A stretch of 48,007 nt of DNA from positions 1 to 48,007 of the forward strand of contig CAZBWH010000016.1 in assembly GCA_964495595.1 (NCBI GenBank), given 5' to 3'. Positions 22,830-30,088 of this stretch are shown piece after piece. The position numbers were made by a program, and so were the translations under genes. Under the pieces are notes generated by a model. It did not search any database, had not been told where the DNA came from, and was given only the letters and a program-made list of their open reading frames with translations. The DNA comes from CALMFQ01 sp964495595 (GTDB lineage Bacteria > Pseudomonadota > Gammaproteobacteria > Burkholderiales > SCOH01). Every line of letters starts with the position of its first letter. The first letter of the stretch is position 1.

Positions 22830-23144
22830 TTACTTCTGCGCCAGAATCCACTGAACAATGGTTTTCATGTCGGCATCGCTGACGCCGGCATTCGGCGGCA
22901 TCGGGATGGCACCCCATACGCCGCTGCCACCCTTCTTGACCTTGGCAATCAGCTTGACTTCTGCTGTTTTGTCGCTTTTGTATTTGGCGGCAACTTCCTT
23001 GTAAGAAGGTCCGACCAGTTTCTTGTCGACCGCGTGGCACGACAGGCAATTATTCTTTTGTGCCAAGGCTGCGCCATCTGCGGCATGGGCCATGCCGGCA
23101 GTCAGCAGGCCGGCAACGGCGAGGCTGGACAGAATTGCTTTCAT
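22830..23144 (-). CDS. Periplasmic monohaem cytochrome c (c-551/c8-like)
   Basis: A 104-residue protein with signal peptide MKAILSSLAVAGLLTAGMAH and cleavage after AHA. Haem is attached at CLSCH (33-37). The axial methionine lies in GAIPMPPNAGVSD, and LVGPSYKEVAAKY is the class I c-551 motif. It would shuttle electrons between the bc1 complex and terminal oxidases or peroxidases. It lies just downstream of ccsB on the same strand, next to its own maturation machinery. ATG 23144 is preferred because it begins the signal peptide. Confidence 0.92.
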   Translation of the reverse strand: MKAILSSLAVAGLLTAGMAHAADGAALAQKNNCLSCHAVDKKLVGPSYKEVAAKYKSDKTAEVKLIAKVKKGGSGVWGAIPMPPNAGVSDADMKTIVQWILAQK

Positions 23145-23288
23145 GAATGTAACTCCCGATTGAGGATGAAAAAACATACTGCTGAGTTGCAGTACAGGTA
23201 AAACAGTCTGACGATCCATGTTTCTGCGGTCAATAACGTTTCAGTCCGGTGGTTGGCTGACAGGACGTCGCATTGAGCGTCTTCTGCG

Positions 23289-24578
23289 TCAAAGCGATCC
23301 GTAGGAATGCAGGCCCGACAGCCACATATTGACACCCAGAAAGGCAAACGTGGTGACGAACAGTCCGATGACGGCCCACCATGCAAGAAATGCGCCACGC
23401 AATCCCTTGACCAGTCGCATGTGCAGCCACGCAGCGTAATTCAGCCATACGATCAGCGCCCAGGTTTCCTTTGGGTCCCATGACCAGTAACCTCCCCAGG
23501 CATCCGCAGCCCACATGGCGCCCAGAATGGTCGCGATGGTAAAGAAGGCAAATCCGATTGCGATCGATTTGTACATGATTTCGTCAATCATGGCCGGAGC
23601 GGGCAGCCGTCGCGTCATACGGCCGCGGTTGGCTTCGATCAGCAGCAGTATACCTATGGTAATCAGCGCATTGGCCCAGTAGTCGGCGTGGGCAAGCGGT
23701 TCGGTGAGATGGAGGGTTGTGCCAGCTAGCAGCAGGGTGGCTGCCGCCAGCCAGAACGGCTTTTTGCTGGACGGATTGCCTTCTGTTGACAACAAAAAGG
23801 CAATGCCGAGCATTGCAGACAGGGCAAATGCTCCGTAGCCGACAAAATTGGCCGGAACATGCAACTTCATCCACCAGGATTGCAGGGCAGGAATCAGGGG
23901 CTGGATGGTGTGGGCTTGCCGGTCGAGCATGTACCAAAGTAGGAAGAGCACTGCAGCGCTGATCACCAGCAGGACAAAGGCCCCCAGTTGCCTGTTCTGG
24001 TACCGCTGTTCGTAGTACAGATACAGCAGGGCAGTCATCAGGCAAAACAGAATGAAAACTTCGTACAGATTGCTGACCGGGATATGGCCGATGTCCGGCC
24101 CCAGCAGGTAGCTTTCGTACCAGCGCACCAGCATGCCGACGACGCCCATGCCTGTCGCTATCCAGGTCATGGCGCTGGCTGTCTGGCCGGCAAAGCGTGA
24201 GCGGGCCAGCAGCGAAAGCCAGTAGGTGATGGTGGCCAGAAAGTAAAGTGCACTCATCCACATGATCGCTGGCTGGCTGGCAATCAGATACTTGAGCCAG
24301 AATTTGCGCTCTGCCATGGCCAGATCGTTGCTGTACAGTTGGATGGAAAACAACGCCAGTGCGCCACAAATCGGCAGAAATAGCTGGAAGGGTTTCCAGT
24401 ACCGGCCAAGGCTGAACATGCCCATCGCCGATGCCCACAGAATCCCGTGTTCATAGCTGTCCATATAGGTGCCATATCGGTGTGATGCCAGCGTGGCTGC
24501 AACCAGCAGCAGCAGGGCAAACAATCCATCACCTAACGGAAGGCGCCCAAGGGTGGATGGGGTGTGGGTCGGAGGCAT
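23289..24578 (-). CDS. ccsB: System II cytochrome c biogenesis protein CcsB (CcsA/ResC-type haem handling)
   Basis: A 429-residue polytopic membrane protein. The tryptophan-rich WWD signature WGGYWSWDPKETWALIVWLN near the C-terminus binds haem for delivery to the periplasm, and conserved histidines flank it (LHVPANF, YAAWLHMR). About eight or nine hydrophobic segments are visible. It starts 4 bp after the resB stop, so the two are one transcription and assembly unit, as in the ResB-ResC/CcsA system of Neisseria and Bordetella. Confidence 0.94.
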   Translation of the reverse strand: MPPTHTPSTLGRLPLGDGLFALLLLVAATLASHRYGTYMDSYEHGILWASAMGMFSLGRYWKPFQLFLPICGALALFSIQLYSNDLAMAERKFWLKYLIASQPAIMWMSALYFLATITYWLSLLARSRFAGQTASAMTWIATGMGVVGMLVRWYESYLLGPDIGHIPVSNLYEVFILFCLMTALLYLYYEQRYQNRQLGAFVLLVISAAVLFLLWYMLDRQAHTIQPLIPALQSWWMKLHVPANFVGYGAFALSAMLGIAFLLSTEGNPSSKKPFWLAAATLLLAGTTLHLTEPLAHADYWANALITIGILLLIEANRGRMTRRLPAPAMIDEIMYKSIAIGFAFFTIATILGAMWAADAWGGYWSWDPKETWALIVWLNYAAWLHMRLVKGLRGAFLAWWAVIGLFVTTFAFLGVNMWLSGLHSYGSL

Positions 24579-24582
24579 GTGT

Positions 24583-26580
24583 TCAGTCTCTGATGAGTTG
24601 TTGCAATTGCTGCAGGTTCTGGGTGAACTCAGTGTCGAAATCCGAGCTTTTACGATTGGCTGACATGGCAAACAGGATCGAGTTCCCTTTTACCAGTAGC
24701 CACAGGCGCTTTTCCTTGATGTAAAACATCGCGAATATACCGAGTACCAGCAGCAACGAACCCAGATAGACGAGATTTTTGCCCGGTGAGCGAGTGATCT
24801 GGAAGCCGCTGGCCTTGACTTCGTTAAAGCCGGTCATTTGCAGTAGAACCGGTGTGTCGTAGTCGAAGCTGCTGCTGATGGCTACCAGGCTTTCCACGAT
24901 GAAGCGGAAGCGATTCTGGTCGATGGATTCCCGTGGCAGCCCGGCTTGTTCGCGTGCCAATTGCCACGCTTCGACGGCAACCCCCTGAATCAGCCTGACG
25001 TATGTGCGGGCAACCAGTTCCCGTTTGTCGGCAGGAACCTTTTCCTGCAGGAATCGTTCAATTTCGGGAAAGCCTCCGGCTGCAAAACGTTCCAGTGCCC
25101 ACTGAATACTCTGCCGGAATGGTTGTCGTGCAGTTGGGGGACCGCCTGACGCGTCGGCAACCTTGTCTGCAAGCCGGTCCATCTGGCCAGGGTCAAGCAG
25201 AATGGCTCGCAGCCGCATATAGCCGTCGATTTGTCCGGCCTCGTCAGCTGGAATGCGAAGGAAACTGAACGGTTCTGCCGGGGTGCGCCGGACGCCGAAC
25301 AGGAAGAATGGCTGGCCGTCGATCGCTACTGGCTGCATGTAATGCAGATATTCCTTTGCCTGGCCCTGCTGGTTACGAAGTTTGTACTGAATGCTGGGGC
25401 CAATATTGCGGGTGTTTTTGGGGGCCGTCACCGCGATTGCATCGGAGAGTGCGGCTGGCTTGTTTGTCGGGCCGGCCTCAATGGTTTCAATATTGAACAG
25501 GCGGAAATCCCCCATTTCCAGTGTGTAGCGTTGACTTCCGGCTTGAAAGGCAAAATTCCGTAATGACGTAACCGACAAGGGGGCGGGCCGGGTGTGCTGT
25601 CCAAGCGGTTGCCACTGCGCCAGTTCGATCGATGATCCGCCATCACCGAAGCTGGCCTGGTAGATAGATACTCCCTGGATGGTCAGCGGGTGATTGACCT
25701 TTATGGTGGTCTGGGTGATTCGCCCGGTCTGCTTGTCGGTAACGGTGACATCGCTGGCAAACAGCTTGGGCTGGCCAGTCGGATAGTGTTCGATATGGAA
25801 CCGGTCCAGCCGCAGGCTGAAGGGCAATTCCTGAACCAGATACCCATTACCCGCGTTTAGAAAAGCGACGTCTACCGTATCGCCAGTCGGGACATTGATG
25901 TTGGCCCGGTATGACAGGTTGCCGGTATCCAGCCTGCTGATGGCGGGCACCTTGCTTTGGGGCAGGTCGCGGGTTTCCGGGGCTTTAATACCCGTCATCT
26001 GCTGCCATTTGAGCAGCAGGTTGCCGTCCAGCAGGCCGCCGGCACAGATCAGTACAATGGCACCATGGGCCAGGAAATAGCCCAGCTTCTGGAGACTGCC
26101 TGTCTTGGCTGCGAGCATGATCGCACCATCTGCCTGGCTGGAATGCTTTACCGCGTAATGTTTGCCGGTCAGCCAGGCGCTGAGTTCAGCAGAAATCTGC
26201 GCTTGCCGCGAGGCGGGTACTTCCAGTGTTGCCTGGTGGGAAAAGGCGCTTAGCGAACGCTCGCTGGCGTTCTCCCGAAAACTGCGAATTTCACGGATGA
26301 TACCCGGTGTGTTGCGATAGATACACAGCGCGGTGGATGAAACCAGAAACAGCAAAATCGCCAAAAACCAGCCTGAGTGATAGACATCAAGCAAGCCAAG
26401 CCATTCGAATACTTCGAACCAGAAGGGGCCGAACTCCATCACATAGGAGGGGTAAGGTTCGTTCTGCTTCAATACCGTGCCGATAATAGAAGCCACGGAA
26501 AGAATGGTCAGCAGACTGATGGCAAACCGCATTGAGCTCAAGAGCTCGAACAGGGCGCGAGAGAAAGACTGGCGGCGCAC
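24583..26580 (-). CDS. resB: System II cytochrome c biogenesis protein ResB
   Basis: A 665-residue partner of CcsB in haem transport and ligation to apocytochromes. Membrane helices lie near the N-terminus (FAISLLTILSVASIIGTVL and GWFLAILLFLVSSTALCIY), in the middle (LGYFLAHGAIVLICAGGLL) and near the C-terminus (LVYLGSLLLVLGIFAMFYI), separated by a large periplasmic domain. ResB family motifs include SIYQASFGDGGS and the terminal IKEKRLWLLV. It is the first gene of resB-ccsB, following cytochrome c4 on the same strand. Confidence 0.94.
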   Translation of the reverse strand: MRRQSFSRALFELLSSMRFAISLLTILSVASIIGTVLKQNEPYPSYVMEFGPFWFEVFEWLGLLDVYHSGWFLAILLFLVSSTALCIYRNTPGIIREIRSFRENASERSLSAFSHQATLEVPASRQAQISAELSAWLTGKHYAVKHSSQADGAIMLAAKTGSLQKLGYFLAHGAIVLICAGGLLDGNLLLKWQQMTGIKAPETRDLPQSKVPAISRLDTGNLSYRANINVPTGDTVDVAFLNAGNGYLVQELPFSLRLDRFHIEHYPTGQPKLFASDVTVTDKQTGRITQTTIKVNHPLTIQGVSIYQASFGDGGSSIELAQWQPLGQHTRPAPLSVTSLRNFAFQAGSQRYTLEMGDFRLFNIETIEAGPTNKPAALSDAIAVTAPKNTRNIGPSIQYKLRNQQGQAKEYLHYMQPVAIDGQPFFLFGVRRTPAEPFSFLRIPADEAGQIDGYMRLRAILLDPGQMDRLADKVADASGGPPTARQPFRQSIQWALERFAAGGFPEIERFLQEKVPADKRELVARTYVRLIQGVAVEAWQLAREQAGLPRESIDQNRFRFIVESLVAISSSFDYDTPVLLQMTGFNEVKASGFQITRSPGKNLVYLGSLLLVLGIFAMFYIKEKRLWLLVKGNSILFAMSANRKSSDFDTEFTQNLQQLQQLIRD

Positions 26581-26640
26581 GATGATCTAGGTTTCCAGTG
26601 GGTTGGAGCGCCCGGCTGCAGCTGTTTTGCCGGGGTGCGA

Positions 26641-26665
26641 AAAAAAAGGTGGCTGGGCCACCTTT
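26641..26665 (-). terminator. Rho-independent terminator after cytochrome c4
   Basis: Read on the minus strand, AAAGGTGGC, loop CCA, GCCACCTTT is followed by a further run of T. It separates the cytochrome c4 gene from resB. Confidence 0.85.
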
Positions 26666-26702
26666 CCGTTTCTGATTCGGCTAGGCGGGCGCAGAAGCTG
26701 GT

Positions 26703-27320
26703 TCAGCGCAGGCCGACGACGTAATGCGAAACTGCCTCGATTTCCTTGTCGCTCATTTTTGCCGCAATCTGGCGCATCATGGCATTCGGGTCATTTGATC
26801 GCTCTTCTTTCCGAAAAGCCAGCATCTGGGCTTGGACGTATTCAGCGTACTGACCCGCAAGGCGCGGGAACTGGGCAGGCAAGCCGCTGCCTTTCGGTCC
26901 GTGACAGGCGGCGCAGGCGGGAACACCGGTGGCAGGGTTCCCGGCCATGTAAATCTTTTTGCCTAGCGACTGCAGCGCCGGCTTGCTGCCATCACGTACC
27001 TTGGCTTTCTGGGTGCCCAGAAAAGCTGCGACGTTCAGGATGTCGGCGTCCGTAAGAGGGGCTGCCATTCCCTGCATCACCGCATTGACACGAACCCCTT
27101 TTTTGAATTCAGTCAATTGTTTGGCAATGTACTCAGGGTGTTGCCCGGCAAGGCTCGGGTTTGCCGGTGTCGGGCTGTTGCCATCTGCTCCGTGACATGC
27201 CACGCAAACCTGCTGTACGGTTTGTTGCCCTTTGGCGGGGTCGGCTTTAGTGGCTGGGCTTGCCATGCTGAATCCTGCTGCCAGCATGCTTGCCGAAGCT
27301 AACACCATTCCGAATTTCAT
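26703..27320 (-). CDS. Dihaem cytochrome c4
   Basis: A 205-residue periplasmic electron carrier. The signal peptide MKFGMVLASASMLAAGFSMA is followed by two cytochrome c domains, with CVACH at 39-43 and CAACH at 136-140 and axial methionines in QGMAAPL and AAKMSDKE. The characteristic c4 phrases LAGQHPEYIAKQLTEFKKG and LAGQYAEYVQAQMLAFRKEE are present in both halves. It donates electrons to cbb3-type oxidases in relatives. It is divergent from engB, the same arrangement I associate with Neisseriales. Confidence 0.95.
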   Translation of the reverse strand: MKFGMVLASASMLAAGFSMASPATKADPAKGQQTVQQVCVACHGADGNSPTPANPSLAGQHPEYIAKQLTEFKKGVRVNAVMQGMAAPLTDADILNVAAFLGTQKAKVRDGSKPALQSLGKKIYMAGNPATGVPACAACHGPKGSGLPAQFPRLAGQYAEYVQAQMLAFRKEERSNDPNAMMRQIAAKMSDKEIEAVSHYVVGLR

Positions 27321-27511
27321 AAGAACGACTCCTTCACGTTTTCAGTTGCAGGCGAATGCCAGAGCTCGCCGCCACGGTTTTGCTGTTCCTGTTTGCAGCC
27401 TTTGCCAGCGTACCGGCCGCAACAAGAAGGTCGCTTTTGCTCAAACCTGTTATTCTAACGGAAGTTTTTTGGTGTGTCCTTTACTCCTCCTGTATTCGTT
27501 GGTTCCTCTTC

Positions 27512-28144
27512 ATGCCCTTGTTTCAGAAGCTGCGCTTTCACATCACCGTCAATCATTTGCGCGATTTACCCGATACTCGTCGGGAAATTGCCTTTGTTGG
27601 GCGGTCAAATGCTGGGAAATCCAGCGTTATCAACACCCTGGCAAATCGCGTACGGCTTGCTTACGTCAGTAAGACGCCGGGCCGTACCCAGCACATCAAT
27701 TATTTCTCCCTGGGAGATGATCTGTATCTGGTTGATCTGCCGGGGTATGGATATGCGGAGGTGCCTGCAGCCGTCAGGGCGCATTGGGAAAAGTTGCTGG
27801 GGCAGTATTTGCAGACCCGGCGGCAACTGATTGGGCTGGTCCTGATCATGGATGCCCGTCATCCCTTGAAGGAACTGGATCAGCGGATGCTGGACTGGTT
27901 TGCCACCACGGGAAGGCCTGTTCATCTGGTGTTGACCAAGTCTGACAAATTGAATCGACAGGAGTGTCAGCAAACGATTCAGCAGGTACGACAGGCCGTG
28001 GGTGAGCGGCCAGGGTGCTCGATCCAGTTGTTTTCCAGTCTGAAAAAACAGGGTGTTCCAGAGCTGGAGCAGGCTTTGTCGGCATGGTTGCTGTCCGGGC
28101 ATGAAGAAGATGAAGATGATTCGCAACTATATGATGAAAAATGA
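27512..28144 (+). CDS. engB: Ribosome biogenesis GTP-binding protein YsxC/EngB
   Basis: A 210-residue GTPase needed for large-subunit assembly. The motifs are G1 GRSNAGKSSVIN, G2 SKTPGRTQHIN, G3 DLPGYGYAEV and G4 LTKSDKL. The start at 27512 (MPLFQKLRFHITVNHLRDLP) matches the family; the frame is open far upstream but into non-conserved sequence. It ends with an acidic tail (GHEEDEDDSQLY). It has no close operon partner; the candidate small RNA lies about 80 bp downstream. Confidence 0.95.
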   Translation: MPLFQKLRFHITVNHLRDLPDTRREIAFVGRSNAGKSSVINTLANRVRLAYVSKTPGRTQHINYFSLGDDLYLVDLPGYGYAEVPAAVRAHWEKLLGQYLQTRRQLIGLVLIMDARHPLKELDQRMLDWFATTGRPVHLVLTKSDKLNRQECQQTIQQVRQAVGERPGCSIQLFSSLKKQGVPELEQALSAWLLSGHEEDEDDSQLYDEK

Positions 28145-28189
28145 TTTTCTTGGATTTTTCCATGGTTGGTAATTGGATGTAAATAATTC

Positions 28190-28219
28190 TTGGGAGTCAT
28201 GGCGGCAATTGGCTATGGT
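28190..28219 (+). promoter_or_regulatory. Putative sigma-70 promoter of the small RNA
   Basis: TTGGGA (28190-28195), 18-nt spacer, TATGGT (28214-28219). Initiation about 7 nt downstream would place +1 near 28226, right at the first stem-loop of the candidate RNA. Confidence 0.4.
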
Positions 28220-28225
28220 TACATC

Positions 28226-28320
28226 AGGCGCTCTGCCGCCTCCCGCTTTTCCTCCCTGAGCGGGTGCCTTGAGTGGTCAAGGCGTTTACCCCGGCTTCCC
28301 CTTTGGGCCGGGGTTTTCTT
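28226..28320 (+). ncRNA. Candidate small RNA with anti-Shine-Dalgarno loop
   Basis: About 95 nt with no coding frame. A small GGCG/CGCC stem at the 5' end is followed by SL1 (28242-28264), CCCGCT/AGCGGG, whose 11-nt loop TTTCCTCCCTG carries an anti-Shine-Dalgarno CCTCCC. SL2 (28266-28283) is GCCTTGA-GTGG-TCAAGGC. SL3 (28289-28313) is CCCCGGC/GCCGGGG followed by TTTTCTTT, an intrinsic terminator. This three-hairpin layout resembles the sibling sRNAs NgncR_162/163 of gonococcus and alphaproteobacterial cuckoo RNAs, which repress translation by pairing CCUCC loops with ribosome-binding sites. Homology to those is an inference from architecture, not alignment. It could alternatively be only the engB terminator, but the terminator lies about 145 bp past the engB stop. 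Confidence 0.55.
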
Positions 28321-28372
28321 TGCCCGGATTCGATGCTGCCATTTTTGCTTGCGCCCGGAAGCGCTTCCAGAC

Positions 28373-28400
28373 TTGGTTTGCGTTGATGTACTAGTATATT
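28373..28400 (+). promoter_or_regulatory. Putative promoter of the pilG operon
   Basis: TTGGTT (28373-28378), 16-nt spacer, TATATT (28395-28400), leaving a leader of about 130 nt before the pilG GTG. A 12-bp perfect palindrome GGAAGCGCTTCC lies just upstream at 28357-28368. The rest of 28320-28536 shows no gene. Confidence 0.35.
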
Positions 28401-28536
28401 GAATTGGGTGGCTACGTCACCTTGGGCTGGTTGCCGATTGTGTCCCGATGTTTGGTTGCGCGAGGTAGTCTGCCTTGCGTAGAACGTGCGAATTTCATAC
28501 AACACTTAAACACATGCAGAAGCTACGGGGGGCCGC

Positions 28537-28932
28537 GTGTCTGGTACTACCGATTTGAAAGGCGTCAAGGTGATGGTTATCGACGACAGCAACACCATTC
28601 GTCGCAGCGCCGAGATATTTCTGGGTCAAGCCGGGTGTGAGGTTATTCTCGCAGAGGATGGTTTCGATGCGCTGGCAAAAATTGCCGACTTCCATCCTGA
28701 CCTGATTTTTGTCGATGTCATGATGCCCCGACTGGACGGCTATCAGACCTGCTCGTTAATCAAAAAAAACCCGCGTTTCAAGTCGACGCCGGTCATCATG
28801 CTGTCCAGCAAGGACGGTTTGTTTGATCGTGCCAGGGGGCGCATGGTGGGGTCAGATGAGTATTTGACAAAGCCATTTACCAAAGATAGCTTGCTGCAGG
28901 TCGTCAATCAGCACGCTCGCGCCCAGGCTTAG
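28537..28932 (+). CDS. pilG: Twitching motility response regulator PilG
   Basis: A 131-residue single receiver domain of the Pil-Chp system, phosphorylated by ChpA and promoting pilus extension with cAMP signalling in Pseudomonas. The start is GTG (MSGTTDLKGVKVMVIDDSNT) preceded by GGGGGG. The acidic pocket is Asp16/Asp17, the phosphoacceptor is Asp60 in LIFVDVMMPRLDG, and the conserved lysine is in YLTKPFTKD. It is the first gene of a five-gene cluster, 34 bp from pilH. Confidence 0.93.
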   Translation: MSGTTDLKGVKVMVIDDSNTIRRSAEIFLGQAGCEVILAEDGFDALAKIADFHPDLIFVDVMMPRLDGYQTCSLIKKNPRFKSTPVIMLSSKDGLFDRARGRMVGSDEYLTKPFTKDSLLQVVNQHARAQA

Positions 28933-28966
28933 GCGCCGCAAATCTCAAGAGAGTTAGGAAACAAAC

Positions 28967-29332
28967 ATGCCGATCAAGAAAATACTGGTAGTCGATGATT
29001 CGCCTACTGAACGCCATTTTCTGTGTGAAATCCTGGCAAAGAATGGCTTCGAGGTATTCACCGCCGAAAGTGGCGAAGAGGCGGTGGTGCGTTCCAAGGA
29101 GGTTTTGCCTGATCTGATCCTGATGGATGTGGTCATGCCGGGCCTGAACGGCTTCCAGGCTACTCGCACGATAACCCGTGAAGAAAAAACCAAGAACATT
29201 CCGGTCATCATGTGTACGTCGAAAGGGCAGGAGACGGACAAGATCTGGGGGTTGCGGCAGGGGGCGAAGGATTACATTGTCAAGCCGGTTAACTCGGCTG
29301 AGCTGTTGCAGAAAATTGCCGCACTTGGCTGA
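28967..29332 (+). CDS. pilH: Twitching motility response regulator PilH
   Basis: A 121-residue single receiver domain, thought to act as phosphate sink and pilus retraction regulator opposite PilG. The phosphoacceptor Asp54 lies in LILMDVVMPGLNGF, and CTSKGQETDKIWGLRQGAKD is the family-typical segment with YIVKPVN. The ATG follows GAGAGTTAGGAAACAAAC. It is cotranscribed with pilG; 184 bp separate it from pilI, with no obvious terminator between. Confidence 0.93.
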   Translation: MPIKKILVVDDSPTERHFLCEILAKNGFEVFTAESGEEAVVRSKEVLPDLILMDVVMPGLNGFQATRTITREEKTKNIPVIMCTSKGQETDKIWGLRQGAKDYIVKPVNSAELLQKIAALG

Positions 29333-29516
29333 GCGGGTGGGTCTGGTGTGTGACTGATGGTGCATGGTAGGCAGAGGCTTCCCTGTGCTGAAAGTGTTTA
29401 GCCATTGGCTTGTTGCATCTTATTTGCCTTTTCGCAGCCGGATGGAATGCTACGGTATCCGGTCAGCCGCATTGCGGTTTCCAAAGTTCCTTTAATTTGT
29501 CGGCAGAGCCTGAATC

Positions 29517-30032
29517 ATGACCAAGAAAATCAGCCTACGCGAGTATCAGGAAAGCGTCGTTGCCAAGTTGCAGTCGACGATTGAGGGAGGGGCTACGGCC
29601 TCCAAGCTTGGGGTGCAGGTCGGGCAGGAGCACTGGTTGATCGATCTGCAGGATGTCAGTGAGGTGGTTGCGGTGCCAGACATGTGCCATGTGCCATTGA
29701 CCCATCACTGGTTTCGTGGGATCGCCAATGTGCGTGGATCGCTGTACAGCGTCATTGATCTTTCACTGTTCATGGGCAATGAGCCGACGATGTTGAATGC
29801 ATCCTGCCGGTTGATGCTGGTGAATGCGCGCTACATTTCCAATGCTTCCTTGCTGGTCACCAAGATGCTGGGGTTGCGCAACGTCGAGCAGTTTACTCCC
29901 GCCGAAAAGGCTGGTGATGCGCCGGTGTGGTTGTCAGCGGCGTATCGCGATGCAGAGGGGCGTCAGTGGAAGGTGCTCGATATGGCTGCGCTGGCTACTT
30001 GTTCGCAGTTCTTGCAGGTTGCAACTATTTAA
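29517..30032 (+). CDS. pilI: Chemotaxis adaptor PilI (CheW-like)
   Basis: A 171-residue CheW-fold scaffold that links the receptor PilJ to the kinase ChpA. CheW signatures are VGQEHWLIDLQDVSEVVAVP and HHWFRGIANVRGSLYSVIDL. There is no membrane segment. It is adjacent to pilJ (56 bp). Confidence 0.9.
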   Translation: MTKKISLREYQESVVAKLQSTIEGGATASKLGVQVGQEHWLIDLQDVSEVVAVPDMCHVPLTHHWFRGIANVRGSLYSVIDLSLFMGNEPTMLNASCRLMLVNARYISNASLLVTKMLGLRNVEQFTPAEKAGDAPVWLSAAYRDAEGRQWKVLDMAALATCSQFLQVATI

Positions 30033-30088
30033 TTCAGTCGTAGTGTGGTTCGAATCATCCCCGACAGGATCGGTGAGGGAGAAATGGT

